Source: Pseudomonas fluorescens
GTDB taxonomy: Bacteria; Pseudomonadota; Gammaproteobacteria; Pseudomonadales; Pseudomonadaceae
NCBI RefSeq assembly: GCF_900215245.1
Contig: NZ_LT907842.1
Coordinates: 3,348,001-3,412,000, forward strand
DNA: 64,000 nucleotides
Reading direction: 5' to 3'
Shown: one piece after another, positions 9,601 to 19,599 of the stretch
How positions within the stretch are numbered: position 1 is the first letter of the stretch
Layout: each line of letters opens with the position of its first letter
The notes under the pieces: generated by a model
The model's input: only the letters and a program-made list of their open reading frames with translations
Told to the model about the DNA's origin: nothing
Database searches by the model: none
Made by a program: the position numbers and the translations under genes

Positions 9601-10920
9601 ATGACCACGTCCACTGCAATTGCCCGACTCAACGCTGCCGACCCGGATTTCGCCCATCATCTGGATCATCTGCTGAGCTGGGAAAGCGTGTCCGACGACT
9701 CGGTCAACCAGCGGGTGCTCGACATCATCAAGGCCGTGCGCGAGCGCGGTGATGCGGCGCTGGTGGATTTCACTCGCCAGTTCGACGGCCTCGACGTCGC
9801 GTCGATGTCGGACCTGATCCTGCCCCGCGAGCGGCTTGAACTGGCCCTGACGCGTATCACGCTGCCCCAGCGCGAAGCATTGGAAGTCGCGGCGGCGCGG
9901 GTGCGCAGCTACCACGAAAAACAGAAGCAGGATTCCTGGAGCTACACCGAGGCCGATGGCACCGTGCTGGGCCAAAAGGTCATGCCTCTGGATCGCGCCG
10001 GCCTGTACGTACCGGGCGGTAAAGCCTCGTACCCGTCGTCGGTACTGATGAATGCAATCCCGGCCAAAGTGGCGGGCGTGACCGAAGTGGTCATGGTCGT
10101 GCCGACCCCGCGCGGTGAGATCAACGAGCTGGTACTGGCAGCAGCCTGCATCGCCGGGGTTGACCGCGTGTTCACCATCGGTGGTGCTCAAGCCGTTGCG
10201 GCGCTGGCCTACGGCACCGAAAGCGTGCCGAAGGTCGACAAAGTGGTCGGTCCCGGCAACATCTATGTGGCCACCGCCAAGCGCCACGTATTTGGCCAGG
10301 TCGGTATCGACATGATCGCAGGCCCTTCGGAAATCCTGGTGGTGTGTGACGGCCAGACCGACCCGGACTGGATCGCCATGGACCTGTTCTCCCAGGCCGA
10401 GCACGATGAAGATGCGCAGGCGATCCTGGTCAGCCCCGACGCCGAGTTCCTCGACAAGGTCGCCGCCAGCATTAACAAGCTGCTGCCGACCATGGAACGC
10501 GCCGAGATCATCGAGAAGTCGATCAATGGGCGTGGCGCGCTGATCCTGGTGCGTGACATGGAGCAGGCCATCGAAGTGGCCAACCGCATTGCGCCGGAGC
10601 ACCTGGAGTTGTCGGTGGCCGACCCACAGGCCTGGCTGCCGTCGATTCGCCACGCCGGTGCGATCTTCATGGGGCGTCACACCAGCGAAGCCCTGGGCGA
10701 CTACTGTGCAGGCCCGAACCACGTGTTGCCGACTTCCGGCACTGCGCGCTTCTCGTCGCCGCTGGGGGTGTATGACTTCCAGAAGCGTTCGTCGATCATC
10801 TTCTGCTCGCCACACGGCGCATCCGAGCTGGGCAAGACCGCCTCAGTGCTGGCCCGTGGTGAATCCCTCAGCGCTCACGCCCGCAGCGCCGAATACCGCA
10901 TCCTTGAAGAAGGGAACTAA
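9601..10920 (+). CDS. hisD: Histidinol dehydrogenase HisD
   Basis: HisD performs the final two NAD-dependent oxidations from L-histidinol to L-histidine and binds zinc. The 439-residue protein contains [20 protein letters not shown] and [13 protein letters not shown], the conserved nucleotide- and zinc-binding segments, plus a C-terminal [14 protein letters not shown] motif. The ATG at 9601 follows a 378-bp gap occupied by the inverted-repeat element. hisC follows after three bases. Confidence 0.97.
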   Translation: MTTSTAIARLNAADPDFAHHLDHLLSWESVSDDSVNQRVLDIIKAVRERGDAALVDFTRQFDGLDVASMSDLILPRERLELALTRITLPQREALEVAAARVRSYHEKQKQDSWSYTEADGTVLGQKVMPLDRAGLYVPGGKASYPSSVLMNAIPAKVAGVTEVVMVVPTPRGEINELVLAAACIAGVDRVFTIGGAQAVAALAYGTESVPKVDKVVGPGNIYVATAKRHVFGQVGIDMIAGPSEILVVCDGQTDPDWIAMDLFSQAEHDEDAQAILVSPDAEFLDKVAASINKLLPTMERAEIIEKSINGRGALILVRDMEQAIEVANRIAPEHLELSVADPQAWLPSIRHAGAIFMGRHTSEALGDYCAGPNHVLPTSGTARFSSPLGVYDFQKRSSIIFCSPHGASELGKTASVLARGESLSAHARSAEYRILEEGN

Positions 10921-10923
10921 GAC

Positions 10924-11976
10924 ATGAGCAAATTCTGGAGCCCTTTCGTCAAGGACCTCGTGCCTTACGTTCCTGGTGAGCAACCGAAGCTGACCAAGCT
11001 GGTCAAGCTCAATACCAATGAAAACCCGTACGGCCCGTCCCCCAAGGCGTTGGCGGCCATGCAGGCGGAGTTGAACGACAACTTGCGCCTGTACCCGGAC
11101 CCCAACAGCGACCTGCTCAAGCAGGCAGTGGCCAAGTATTACGGGATCGACGCCGGCAAGGTGTTCCTCGGTAACGGTTCCGACGAAGTCCTGGCGCACA
11201 TTTTTCACGGTTTGTTCCAGCACGACTTGCCGCTGCTGTTTCCGGATATCAGCTACAGCTTTTATCCGGTTTACTGCGGCCTCTACGGCATCCAGTCTGA
11301 CCCGGTCGCGTTGGATGAGCAGTTCCAGATTCGCGTGACCGACTACGCCAAACCCAATGGCGGGATCATCTTCCCCAACCCGAATGCGCCGACGGGCTGC
11401 GTGCTGGCACTCGACGCGGTGGAGCAGATCCTCAAGGCCAGCCCGGATTCGGTGGTGGTGGTCGATGAAGCCTATATCGACTTCGGCGGCGAGACGGCCA
11501 TCAGCCTGGTGGATCGCTATCCGAACCTGCTCGTGACCCAGACCCTGTCCAAATCGCGCTCACTGGCCGGTTTGCGCGTGGGCCTGGCGGTGGGCCATCC
11601 GGACCTGATCGAGGCGCTGGAGCGGGTCAAGAACAGCTTCAACTCCTACCCGTTGGATCGGCTGGCGATTGTCGGGGCGGCGGCGGCATTCGAGGACCGT
11701 GATTACTTCGAGAAGACCTGTCGGCAGGTGATCGACAGCCGCCACCAGTTGGTCGCGCAACTGGAAGCGAAAGGCTTTGAAGTATTGCCGTCGGCGGCCA
11801 ATTTCATCTTTGCCCGTCACCCACGGCACGACGCCGCCGGCCTGGCAGCCAAGTTGCGTGAGCAAGGGGTGATTGTGCGGCACTTCAAGCAGGAGCGGAT
11901 TGCCCAGTTCCTGCGGATCAGTATTGGTACGCCAGAGCAGAACCAGGCGCTGATTGATGGGCTTGGCGAGCTTTAA
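10924..11976 (+). CDS. hisC: Histidinol-phosphate aminotransferase HisC
   Basis: HisC is a PLP enzyme that converts imidazole acetol-phosphate and glutamate to histidinol-phosphate. The 350-residue class-II fold-type I aminotransferase has [11 protein letters not shown] near the N-terminus, the PNPNAPTG motif at 151-158, DEAYIDF at 181-187 and the PLP lysine at about K210 in [12 protein letters not shown]. It lies three bases after hisD and ends at a REPIN. Confidence 0.96.
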   Translation: MSKFWSPFVKDLVPYVPGEQPKLTKLVKLNTNENPYGPSPKALAAMQAELNDNLRLYPDPNSDLLKQAVAKYYGIDAGKVFLGNGSDEVLAHIFHGLFQHDLPLLFPDISYSFYPVYCGLYGIQSDPVALDEQFQIRVTDYAKPNGGIIFPNPNAPTGCVLALDAVEQILKASPDSVVVVDEAYIDFGGETAISLVDRYPNLLVTQTLSKSRSLAGLRVGLAVGHPDLIEALERVKNSFNSYPLDRLAIVGAAAAFEDRDYFEKTCRQVIDSRHQLVAQLEAKGFEVLPSAANFIFARHPRHDAAGLAAKLREQGVIVRHFKQERIAQFLRISIGTPEQNQALIDGLGEL

Positions 11977-11992
11977 CGTCCGCTGAAAAGCA

Positions 11993-12085
11993 AATGTGGG
12001 AGGGGGCTTGTTCCCGATGGCGGAGTGTCAGTCGACAGCTAATTGACTGATTTACCGTCATCGGGAGCAAGCCCCCTCCCACATT
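11993..12085. repeat. REPIN (paired REP sequences) between hisC and uraA
   Basis: Two inverted arms starting TGTGGGAGGGGGCTTG and ending in its complement flank about 35 bases of spacer. The arms match almost perfectly, with a GGGAGCAAG/CTTGTTCCC difference. It lies between convergent hisC and uraA and may serve both as a transcript-end hairpin. Confidence 0.9.
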
Positions 12086-12101
12086 GTTTTTGCAGTATTA
12101 G

Positions 12102-13376
12102 TTACAGCAACGGCTCATCCGGCTTCTTGTTCTTCCAGCCATCATTGCCTGGCAGCAGCAGGTTGAGTGCAATGGCCACCACCGCACACAGGGCAATGCC
12201 CTTGAGGCCGAAGTCATCCGGGCCGGTGCCGGTGCCGACCAGCACCCCGCCAATCCCGAACACCAGGGTCACCGACACAATCACCAGATTGCGCGCTTCC
12301 CCAAGGTCGATCTTGTGGCGGATCAGCGTGTTCATGCCTACCGCGGCAATCGAGCCGAACAGCAGGCACAGAATGCCGCCCATCACTGGCACGGGGATGC
12401 TCTGCAGCAATGCGCCGAACTTGCCGATAAAGGCCAGGCTGATGGCAAACACCGCTGCCCAGGTCATGATCTTCGGGTTGTAGTTCTTGGTCAGCATCAC
12501 TGCGCCGGTCACTTCGGCGTACGTGGTGTTCGGCGGGCCGCCAAACAGCCCGGCAGCCGTGGTGGCAATGCCATCACCGAGCAGGGTGCGATGCAGGCCA
12601 GGCTTCTTCAGGTAGTCGCGACCGGTCACGCTGCCCACGGCAATCACACCACCGATATGTTCGATCGCCGGGGCCAGGGCCACCGGGACGATAAACAGGA
12701 TCGCCTGCCAGTTGAACTCCGGCGCGGTGAAGTGGGGCAGGGCAAACCACGGCGCTGCAGCGATTTTCGCCGTGTCGACCACGCCAAAGTAGAACGACAT
12801 GGCAAAGCCGACCAGCACGCCGGAAATAATCGGCACCAGGCGGAAAATGCCTTTGCCGAATACCGCCACGATCAGGGTGGTGAGCAGCGCCGGCATCGAA
12901 ATCAGCATCGCCGTCTGGTAGTGAATCAGCTCACTGCCGTCACCGGCTTTACCCATCGCCATGTTGGCGGCAATCGGCGCCATGGCCAGGCCGATGGAAA
13001 TAATCACCGGGCCGATCACCACGGGCGGTAGCAGGCGGTCGATAAAACCGGTGCCTTTGACCTTCACGGCCAGCCCTAGGAACGTATAGACGAAACCGGC
13101 CGCCATCACGCCGCCCATGGTCGCCGCGAGGCCGAACTGGCCTTTGGCGAGAATGATCGGGGTGATGAACGCAAAGCTCGACGCCAGGAAGACGGGCACC
13201 TGCCGCCCTGTGACTACCTGAAACAGCAAGGTGCCAAGGCCGGCGGTAAACAGTGCGACGTTTGGATCAAGACCTGTGATCAGCGGCATCAACACCAGCG
13301 CGCCAAATGCTACGAAGAGCATTTGTGCGCCAGACAGGATCTGGCGCCAAAGCGGGTCGTTGAATTCATCCTGCAT
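12102..13376 (-). CDS. uraA: Uracil permease (NCS2 family)
   Basis: This is a uracil:proton symporter of the inner membrane, a 424-residue NCS2/UraA family protein with about 12-14 hydrophobic segments. Family motifs include PAIEHIGGVIAVG and a GLFGGPPNTTYAEVTGA substrate-site segment. The ATG at 13376 is preferred, with AAGGA about 9 bases upstream; a TTG at 13382 would overlap the upp stop. Downstream of upp in one unit, it couples uracil uptake to phosphoribosylation. Confidence 0.93.
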   Translation of the reverse strand: MQDEFNDPLWRQILSGAQMLFVAFGALVLMPLITGLDPNVALFTAGLGTLLFQVVTGRQVPVFLASSFAFITPIILAKGQFGLAATMGGVMAAGFVYTFLGLAVKVKGTGFIDRLLPPVVIGPVIISIGLAMAPIAANMAMGKAGDGSELIHYQTAMLISMPALLTTLIVAVFGKGIFRLVPIISGVLVGFAMSFYFGVVDTAKIAAAPWFALPHFTAPEFNWQAILFIVPVALAPAIEHIGGVIAVGSVTGRDYLKKPGLHRTLLGDGIATTAAGLFGGPPNTTYAEVTGAVMLTKNYNPKIMTWAAVFAISLAFIGKFGALLQSIPVPVMGGILCLLFGSIAAVGMNTLIRHKIDLGEARNLVIVSVTLVFGIGGVLVGTGTGPDDFGLKGIALCAVVAIALNLLLPGNDGWKNKKPDEPLL

Positions 13377-13378
13377 GC

Positions 13379-14017
13379 TCAAGCGTCCTTCTGCTTGGTG
13401 CCGAAGATCTTGTCACCGGCATCGCCCAGGCCTGGGATGATGTAGCCGTGTTCGTTCAGGCGCTCGTCAATGGACGCGGTATAAATCTGCACGTCCGGGT
13501 GGGCCTTCTCGACAGCGGCAATGCCTTCGGGAGCGGCGACCAGCACCATGGCGCGGATGTCCTTGCAACCGGCTTTTTTCAGCAAGTCGATGGTGGCAAC
13601 CATGGAACTGCCGGTGGCGAGCATCGGGTCGATGATCATCGCCAGGCGCTCGTTGATTTCCGGTACGAGTTTTTCCAGGTAGGTGTGGGCCTGCAACGTT
13701 TCTTCGTTGCGAGCCACGCCAACGGCGCTGACTTTGGCGCCCGGGATCAGGCTGAGTACGCCTTCGAGCATGCCGATACCGGCGCGCAGGATCGGCACTA
13801 CGGTGATTTTCTTACCGGCGATTTTCTCGACCTGGACGGGACCGGCCCAACCGGGGATCTCGTAGGTTTCCAGAGGCAAATCTTTGGTCGCTTCGTAAGT
13901 GAGCAGCGCTCCGACTTCCTGAGCAAGCTCACGGAAGTTCTTCGTGCTAATGTCGGCGCGGCGCATAAGGCCGAGTTTGTGTCGGATCAGCGGGTGGCGG
14001 ATCTCGCGAGTGGGCAT
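13379..14017 (-). CDS. upp: Uracil phosphoribosyltransferase Upp
   Basis: Upp converts uracil and PRPP to UMP in pyrimidine salvage. The protein from the ATG at 14017 has 212 residues and begins [19 protein letters not shown], the conserved UPRTase N-terminus. The PRPP motif DPMLATGSS and the uracil-binding [11 protein letters not shown] segment near the C-terminus are present. An in-frame upstream start at 14041 is unlikely. Upp and uraA form a two-gene operon, divergent from hpt. Confidence 0.96.
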   Translation of the reverse strand: MPTREIRHPLIRHKLGLMRRADISTKNFRELAQEVGALLTYEATKDLPLETYEIPGWAGPVQVEKIAGKKITVVPILRAGIGMLEGVLSLIPGAKVSAVGVARNEETLQAHTYLEKLVPEINERLAMIIDPMLATGSSMVATIDLLKKAGCKDIRAMVLVAAPEGIAAVEKAHPDVQIYTASIDERLNEHGYIIPGLGDAGDKIFGTKQKDA

Positions 14018-14181
14018 GGGAAAGGCTCCGGCGGCGGGCAAAAAAACCGGCCTAGATTAATCTATCCGAGGGTGTTGTCCTATAGACATCTAGTACGTTA
14101 GTCCATTAAGGCTTGAACGTTGCGCCTCACATGCGTACCTTTGCCCGCTTTTCTTGCCACAGCACCCCCTTGGAGAGCGCC

Positions 14182-14739
14182 ATGTCCGCTGATCTCGAGC
14201 ATATCCGTCAAATCATGCGCGAGGCTGACTGCCTGTACACCGAAGCGCAAGTCGAAGAAGCGATCGCCAAGGTTGGCGCACACATCACCCGCGAAATGGC
14301 CGAGACCAACCCGGTGGTGTTCTGTGTGATGAACGGCGGCCTGATCTTCGCCGGTAAATTGCTCACCCACCTGCAATTTCCGCTGGAAGCTTCCTACCTG
14401 CACGCTACCCGTTATCGCAACGAAACCACCGGCGGCGACCTGTTCTGGAAAGCTAAGCCGGAAGTCTCGTTCATTGATCGCGACGTGCTGATCATCGACG
14501 ACATCCTCGATGAAGGTCATACCCTGGGTGCAATCATCGACTTCTGCAAACACGCCGGCGCACGCAAAGTGCACACTGCCGTGCTGATCGACAAAGACCA
14601 CGACCGTAAGGCCCGCCCGGACCTGAAAGCCGATTACGTCGGCCTGCCGTGCATCGACCGCTACATTTTCGGTTACGGCATGGACTACAAAGGCTACTGG
14701 CGTAACGCCAATGGGATCTTCGCCGTTAAAGGGATGTAA
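14182..14739 (+). CDS. hpt: Hypoxanthine-guanine phosphoribosyltransferase
   Basis: This enzyme salvages hypoxanthine (and guanine) with PRPP to form IMP or GMP. The ATG at 14182 has GGAGAG just upstream and yields 185 residues. The type I PRTase motif IIDDILDEGHTLGAI is clear, as is a C-terminal IFGYGMDYKGYWRN region typical of Pseudomonas hypoxanthine-guanine PRTs. It diverges from upp over a 164-bp gap that includes the 12-bp palindrome TAGATTAATCTA at 14053-14064. Confidence 0.93.
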   Translation: MSADLEHIRQIMREADCLYTEAQVEEAIAKVGAHITREMAETNPVVFCVMNGGLIFAGKLLTHLQFPLEASYLHATRYRNETTGGDLFWKAKPEVSFIDRDVLIIDDILDEGHTLGAIIDFCKHAGARKVHTAVLIDKDHDRKARPDLKADYVGLPCIDRYIFGYGMDYKGYWRNANGIFAVKGM

Positions 14740-14742
14740 TCC

Positions 14743-15210
14743 GTGGTCCGCTTTCTTGATCAAACGCTATTCACCGAATTGGCCGAGAAAGCGGCCGCCA
14801 GCCCCCGTGCTCGGCACCACCACAACTTCCATCAGATGGAAGAGCCGTGCCATCGCCTGGCCGTCGGCTTGCAACCTGACACTTATGTGCCGCCTCATCG
14901 GCACCTGAGCGCAGACAAGGCGGAAACCCTGCTGGTGCTCAAGGGCTGCCTGGGCCTGTTGGTGTTCAGTGATACCGGCGAGGTGATCGCCAAGCGCCTG
15001 CTACAGGCGGGCGGCGAATGTGCGGGTGTTGACCTGCCACCGGGCGTCTTCCATGGCTTGGTGGTGCTGGCACCCGATACGGTGATGTTCGAATGCAAGG
15101 CCGGGCCGTATCGAGCGCTGGGTGAGGGCGAGGCGGCTGACTGGGCGCCCCGCGAAGGCGATGCCGGTGTCGCCGCGTATCAACGCTGGATGCTTGCCCA
15201 GTTCGATTGA
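14743..15210 (+). CDS. WbuC-family cupin-fold metalloprotein
   Basis: The 155-residue product resembles WbuC-type cupins. Metal-ligand candidates occur in RARHHHNFH (about residues 22-30) and YVPPHRHLSADKAETLLVLKG (cupin motif 1, His52/His54 and Glu61 region). A second motif is FHGLVVL near 103-109. Members occur beside O-antigen genes in enterics, and their activity is not established. The GTG start lies three bases after the hpt stop, so the two genes are probably co-transcribed, although no functional tie to purine salvage is evident. Confidence 0.8.
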   Translation: MVRFLDQTLFTELAEKAAASPRARHHHNFHQMEEPCHRLAVGLQPDTYVPPHRHLSADKAETLLVLKGCLGLLVFSDTGEVIAKRLLQAGGECAGVDLPPGVFHGLVVLAPDTVMFECKAGPYRALGEGEAADWAPREGDAGVAAYQRWMLAQFD

Positions 15211-15245
15211 GCTACAGTGCTCGGCCATCTCCCACGGAGCGGCCC

Positions 15246-15731
15246 ATGAGCCTGTTGATACGCACCTGCGCCGCCCTGGCGTTGACCCTCAGCCTGCCAC
15301 TGGCGGCGGCGCCCGCGCCGCTGCACAGCCAGTTCCTGCCGCCGGATGACCTCACCCTGCGCGCCGACACCCCCGACCAGCAGCAACTGCTGCAAGTCAC
15401 CGAGTACGCAGTGGTGGTGGGTAACCAGCGGCAATCCACCCAGCAACCCATCCCGGTGACCTCGCCGTTGATGATCCGCCTCAAGGGTAAGTCCTTGAAC
15501 AAAGGCGCGACCATCAGCCAGGTGGTGCTCAATTTTGACGCCGAAAGCAAAAGCCTGAAAAAGCCAGTGTTCGATAACACCAGCAAAACCCTGACGTTGT
15601 CATACCCGATGGCGCAGTACCGGGTGATTGTCGACTTGCTGCGCAATGACACGGTGTACGTGCAGTTCCTCAGTTATGCCAACGGGCATATCTGGGCGGA
15701 CCTGCACACCGGCGCTGTTCGCGCTAAATGA
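15246..15731 (+). CDS. Unrecognised exported protein, 161 aa
   Basis: I do not recognise this family. The ATG at 15246 (GGAG upstream) gives 161 residues with a signal peptide, likely cleaved near AAAPAP at 20-25. The mature part is predicted beta-rich, with repeated polar-hydrophobic alternation (ISQVVLNFDAESKSLKKPV, SYPMAQYRVIVDLL) and no cysteines after the signal region. It lies 36 bases after the cupin gene and ends before a REPIN. A periplasmic location is inferred from the signal peptide only. Confidence 0.75.
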   Translation: MSLLIRTCAALALTLSLPLAAAPAPLHSQFLPPDDLTLRADTPDQQQLLQVTEYAVVVGNQRQSTQQPIPVTSPLMIRLKGKSLNKGATISQVVLNFDAESKSLKKPVFDNTSKTLTLSYPMAQYRVIVDLLRNDTVYVQFLSYANGHIWADLHTGAVRAK

Positions 15732-15769
15732 TTCAGCCGACACGCGTTCAGTCATGTGAATGCAATCAA

Positions 15770-15858
15770 TGTGGGAGCTGGCTTGCCTGCGATAGCGGTG
15801 AGCCAGTTGGCCCAACTGTCACTGATGCAACACTATCGCAGGCAAGCCAGCTCCCACA
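15770..15858. repeat. REPIN
   Basis: Inverted arms TGTGGGAGCTGGCTTGCCTG and its complement at the right end flank about 40 bases. This is a GGAGCTGGCTTG subtype, different from the GGAGGGGGCTTG copy at 11993. Confidence 0.9.
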
Positions 15859-15939
15859 GGTGTGCTTGGTTGTTTTCGAAGGGGGTGTCTGGAAGGTAGA
15901 CTTCCTCTCCCGTGTAATGTCTGCAGGCTGGAGTCGGTA

Positions 15940-16227
15940 ATGCGTAAAGATAAAAAACAGGTGATTGGTGACGAGATCGGGGACGATCAGATCAAGTTGT
16001 TCTTGGACTTCGAGCCGGTCGATGCGACTTCACCGTCCCTGCATAAACTGATCAAGGCCTACCGTGGCCTGCGTATCGACGACTTCGAGCGGTTCCTGGG
16101 CTTTTTCAAGGAAGCAGGCCTGGACCTCGACGGCAAGGATGAGCACGGCCAGACCTTCGTTGACCTGATCAAGGATCAGCGTCACGGCGCCGAGTACATC
16201 GAGCTGATCGACAACGCTCGCGGCTGA
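15940..16227 (+). CDS. PA4642-family protein
   Basis: The 95-residue acidic protein begins MRKDKKQVIGDEIGDDQIKL and matches the small PA4642-type family that sits beside mqo in Pseudomonas. The body is likely helical, with a repeated pattern (LIKAYRGLRIDDFERFLGFF, then AEYIELIDNA) that resembles ankyrin-like or helical packing. The biochemical role is unknown. The ATG at 15940 has GGAG upstream. A strong shared terminator separates it from convergent mqo. Confidence 0.85.
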   Translation: MRKDKKQVIGDEIGDDQIKLFLDFEPVDATSPSLHKLIKAYRGLRIDDFERFLGFFKEAGLDLDGKDEHGQTFVDLIKDQRHGAEYIELIDNARG

Positions 16228-16240
16228 TTATCCGAGACAT

Positions 16241-16282
16241 AAAAAAACGCCCCGTTCTCATGCAGAGAGCGGGGCGTTTTTT
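16241..16282. terminator. Bidirectional terminator between PA4642-like gene and mqo
   Basis: A long stem (AAAAAACGCCCCG with its complement, extended by GTTCTC/GAGAGC pairing) has A-runs on the left and T-runs on the right. It therefore works on both strands and serves both convergent genes. Confidence 0.92.
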
Positions 16283-16296
16283 ATGGCGTTAAAGCC

Positions 16297-17805
16297 TCAA
16301 GCGTAGCTTTCAGCCTCATTGCTTTGCTCAACCAGTTCCAGGCTGATGTTGTTTTGCGTGTTGATCTTGCGATACAGCTCGGCGTCCGTCTCCAGCACTT
16401 TTTCCCGCGCTGGGAAAATCTCGTGCAGCTTGGCCGCCCACTCACCGGCAGCCTTGGCCGGGAAGCAGCGCTCGATCAGGTCGAGCATGATCGAGACCGT
16501 CACCGAAGCACCTGGGGACGCGCCCAGCAGGGCTGCCAGCGAACCGTCTTTCGCGGCGACCAGCTCGGTGCCGAATTGCAGCACGCCGCCTTTTTTCGGG
16601 TCTTTCTTGATGATCTGCACCCGTTGGCCGGCCACTTCCAGGCGCCAGTCTTCGGCTTTCGCCTCAGGGTAGAAACGGCGCAAGGATTCCAGGCGTTGCT
16701 CCATGGACTGCATGACTTCGCTGACCAGGTACTTGGTCAGGTCCATGTTATCCCGGGCCACGGCCAGCATTGGGCCGATGTTGCCGGCGCGAACCGACAT
16801 TGGCAGGTCAAGGAACGAGCCGTGCTTGAGGAACTTGGTGGTGAAGCCGGCGTAGGGTCCGAACAGCAGGGATTTCTTGCCATCGACCACGCGGGTGTCC
16901 AGGTGCGGCACGGACATCGGTGGCGAACCCACGGCGGCCTGGCTGTAGACCTTGGCCTGGTGGTGCTTGACCACGTCCGGGTTGTCGCAACGCAGCCACT
17001 GACCGCTGACCGGGAAACCCCCGAAGCCTTTGCTTTCTTCGATGCCCGAGGCTTGCAGCAGCGGCAGGGCTGCGCCGCCGGCGCCGAGGAACACAAACTT
17101 GGCGTCCACTTCACGGCTGTTGCCGCTGTTGACGTCCTTGATGCTGACGGTCCAGCCCGCGCCATTGCGCTTGAGGCCGGTAACGCGCTTGCAGTACTTG
17201 ACCTGGGCGTCGGCCGAGCTGGTCAGGTGGCTGAGCAACTGGTTGGTCAGGGCGCCGAAGTTGACGTCGGTGCCATTCATGACGCGGGTGGCAGCGATTT
17301 TTTCGTCGAGCGGGCGGCCCGGCATCATCAAAGGCATCCACTCGGCCATCTCATTGCGGTCTTCGGTGTAGTGCATGTCCGAGAACGCATGGTGCTGGCT
17401 GAGGGTTTCAAAGCGCTTCTTGAGGAAGGACACGCCTTTTTCACCCTGCACGAAGCTCAGGTGCGGCACTGGGCTGATAAAGGATTTGGACGAGCCAAAG
17501 GTGCCCTTTTTGGTCAGGTACGCCCAGAACTGCTTCGACACCTCGAACTGGGTGTTGATGTGCACGGCTTTCTTGATATCGATAGAGCCGTCGGTTGCCT
17601 GCGGCGTGTAGTTCAGCTCACACAGCCCGGCGTGGCCGGTACCGGCGTTGTTCCACGGGTTGGAACTCTCCGCGGCACCCGAATCCATCAGCTCAACGAC
17701 TTCCAGCTTGAGGCCGGGGTCGAGCTCTTTGAGCAATACGGCCAGGGTGGCACTCATGATGCCGGCCCCTACCAGTACTACGTCGACTGCTTCGTTATGC
17801 GCCAT
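16297..17805 (-). CDS. mqo: Malate:quinone oxidoreductase
   Basis: Mqo is a peripheral membrane flavoenzyme that oxidises malate to oxaloacetate and passes electrons to quinone, bypassing NAD-dependent malate dehydrogenase in the TCA cycle. The 502-residue protein has an N-terminal FAD Rossmann motif [13 protein letters not shown] (about 9-21), [17 protein letters not shown] near 52-68 and [20 protein letters not shown] near the C-terminus. Neighbourhood with the PA4642-family gene suggests the PAO1 mqoB orthologue. GGAG sits 9 bases before the ATG. Confidence 0.95.
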   Translation of the reverse strand: MAHNEAVDVVLVGAGIMSATLAVLLKELDPGLKLEVVELMDSGAAESSNPWNNAGTGHAGLCELNYTPQATDGSIDIKKAVHINTQFEVSKQFWAYLTKKGTFGSSKSFISPVPHLSFVQGEKGVSFLKKRFETLSQHHAFSDMHYTEDRNEMAEWMPLMMPGRPLDEKIAATRVMNGTDVNFGALTNQLLSHLTSSADAQVKYCKRVTGLKRNGAGWTVSIKDVNSGNSREVDAKFVFLGAGGAALPLLQASGIEESKGFGGFPVSGQWLRCDNPDVVKHHQAKVYSQAAVGSPPMSVPHLDTRVVDGKKSLLFGPYAGFTTKFLKHGSFLDLPMSVRAGNIGPMLAVARDNMDLTKYLVSEVMQSMEQRLESLRRFYPEAKAEDWRLEVAGQRVQIIKKDPKKGGVLQFGTELVAAKDGSLAALLGASPGASVTVSIMLDLIERCFPAKAAGEWAAKLHEIFPAREKVLETDAELYRKINTQNNISLELVEQSNEAESYA

Positions 17806-18531
17806 TTAACGCGTCTCCAAAATCTGCAGCACCAAATTGACGGCATGGCTGCCAGGAGTGACGGGGCGGTTCACGTGTTGCCCCAGGTTACCCATGGCCA
17901 GGATCGCCATGTCCGATTCGCAATTCTTTGCATCTTCAGCGCACGCTTCCTGCCGGGCTAATCTGCCTATGAACGCATTCATGGGCGCCTGTGGCAATTC
18001 GACTTATGGTCAACGCGTGCGATTTGTGCAACCAATCCGTAGCGGACAGGCTCAAGCTCCGGTGTTTGAGGAGTACTCGGTCCTGTGTGGTTGGGCTGTT
18101 CCAGACGCTGATGGTGCTTGTACAAACGCCAAACTATTCATTTGCTCGCCACACTCTTGTGAAGTTGTGAAAACCCGTTTTTTTCACGCTCTTTTGAAGA
18201 CGTGAACCTCAAAAAAGGGCTGCCTCAGCCTGGCACCTGGCCCGCAAACCTCTGCCGATACGCGGCAAAACGGGCAAACAACTCAAGTGGCCGAGCGCAA
18301 TGGCAGCTCTGGCAGATTCGGCAAAGAGGGGTGGTTTGCAAAGAAAACAGCAAGCGCGCCAGCTTCACTCGATCTGTGTGGGCGGCTCTCTGTGGGCAAT
18401 TTGGGGGTTAATACCGAGGCATTAACGATGCTGCGAGGCCCGATCAGGAGACGTCCTTATAATCGGGGGGAGATTGTAGCGAAGAACGCCAAGGAAATGG
18501 GCGTGTTTTATGACTTTTATTAGTGTCTCGG
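17806..18531. other. Gene-poor 0.7-kb interval upstream of mqo
   Basis: No convincing gene is visible on either strand. On the minus strand a 58-codon frame (ATG at 17982) ends with TAA touching the mqo ATG, but its start lacks a good ribosome-binding site. The interval presumably holds the mqo promoter and leader. A TATAAT appears on the plus strand at 18459-18464 (CTTATAATCGG) without an obvious gene after it. Confidence 0.5.
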
Positions 18532-18765
18532 TCAGGAGGCCAACGCGTGATGGGATTGTGCGTGCATAACTGGCGGGCTGACCCGCGCGTTCGTCGGCAG
18601 TGGGCGGTGCATCCAGCCCAGATGCGTCTCCGAAACTTCCACCCAGCCTTCGCCGACAGGCGGCAGGCTGCACTGCTTGAACGCCAGGCAATGCCCGTGG
18701 GCATCGAGCAAGGCATAGTGGCGATGACGGCGGTGTGTCATGAACAATGATTTGAGAAGGCGCAT
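18532..18765 (-). CDS. Small orphan protein, 77 aa
   Basis: The frame reads MRLLKSLFMTHRRHRHYALL and continues through LDAHGHCLAFKQC and EGWVEVSETHLGWMHRPLP. The composition looks like a genuine protein, and I recall similar short Pseudomonas proteins with a YALLDxxGxCLAFKQC pattern, but no function. A later ATG at 18741 is possible. No strong ribosome-binding site is evident. Moderate confidence that it is expressed. Confidence 0.55.
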   Translation of the reverse strand: MRLLKSLFMTHRRHRHYALLDAHGHCLAFKQCSLPPVGEGWVEVSETHLGWMHRPLPTNARVSPPVMHAQSHHALAS

Positions 18766-18947
18766 GGCTTTGTACCTGTTACGTTACATGCTTGAAGGTT
18801 GCCAGTGTGCCATGACAGTGGAGTGACGAAATTATGTGAAATTGTAATTTCGGCAAGCCTTCAGCTGCCGTTCAGGATGGCTGGTGAGTGACCTACGTGC
18901 ACCGTTATACTGGCCGCCTGTTTGCACCTAGTCCTGGAGAAATGAGT

Positions 18948-19532
18948 ATGTTGCAACGCCTGTTGTTCGGTTTGATCACTGTGACCAGTTTGACCCTGGT
19001 TGGCTGCGCCAACAGCCCGCAACAACTCAGCCCGCAACCTAAAGTCACTGCGCAGCTGGCTCCTGTAGGCCATGGCCAGCCGGTATCGGTGCGTGTCGTG
19101 GATGGTCGTCCGTCGCCTACCCTGGGCTCCCGTGGCGGCCTGTACCCGGAGACTGCGCTTATTTCGGTCACCGGCCAGGACGTGCTGCCCAAGCTGCAAG
19201 CCCAGGCGGAAGCCGCCGTGCGCCTGCTGGGCTTTACCCCGGCCAACTCGCCGGGCGCGCCTCAGTTGACCATCACCTTGGCGGAGTTGAAATACCAGTC
19301 GCCTAAAGAAGGCCTGTATGTCACTGAGGCCTCCATCGGCGCGACGTTCAAATCTGACGTCAGTGCCGGTACACGTCGCTACAGTGGCCGCTACGGTGCT
19401 TCCCTGAATCAGCGCTTCGGGATGTCGCCGAACCAGGAAACCAACACCAAGCTGGTCAGTGACGTGCTGAGCGACGCGTTGACGCGTTTGTTTAAAGACC
19501 CAAGCATCGGCCAATTGCTCAGCTCGCAGTAA
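18948..19532 (+). CDS. YajG-family lipoprotein
   Basis: This is a predicted outer-membrane lipoprotein of the YajG family, whose function is not established. The ATG at 18948 has GGAGA seven bases upstream; an ATG at 18942 is too close to that site. The 194-residue protein has a short signal sequence ending in the lipobox LVGC (Cys at about residue 19). A mature domain follows with VRVVDGRP, GLYPETALISV and a C-terminal SDVLSDALTRLFKD helix. It is followed directly by a strong terminator, so it is probably monocistronic. Confidence 0.88.
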   Translation: MLQRLLFGLITVTSLTLVGCANSPQQLSPQPKVTAQLAPVGHGQPVSVRVVDGRPSPTLGSRGGLYPETALISVTGQDVLPKLQAQAEAAVRLLGFTPANSPGAPQLTITLAELKYQSPKEGLYVTEASIGATFKSDVSAGTRRYSGRYGASLNQRFGMSPNQETNTKLVSDVLSDALTRLFKDPSIGQLLSSQ

Positions 19533-19551
19533 CCGCCGACAAGCGCCTCAC

Positions 19552-19586
19552 AAAAAACCGGGCTCAGCGATGAGCCCGGTTTTTTT
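19552..19586. terminator. Terminator after the YajG-like gene
   Basis: The perfect stem AAACCGGGCTCA / TGAGCCCGGTTT has a GCGA loop, with A-runs to the left and seven T residues to the right. It probably also serves the convergent small gene at 19600-19809. Confidence 0.93.
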
Positions 19587-19599
19587 ACGCCTGTCGCTT

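Noticed and set aside
17837..18205. 122-codon plus-strand frame upstream of mqo
   Set aside because: No ribosome-binding site, cysteine-rich random-looking composition, and it covers the mqo leader on the opposite strand.
18287..18523. 78-codon plus-strand frame containing the CTTATAATCGG sequence
   Set aside because: No initiation signal and no coherent domain; the TATAAT inside it suggests regulatory DNA rather than coding.
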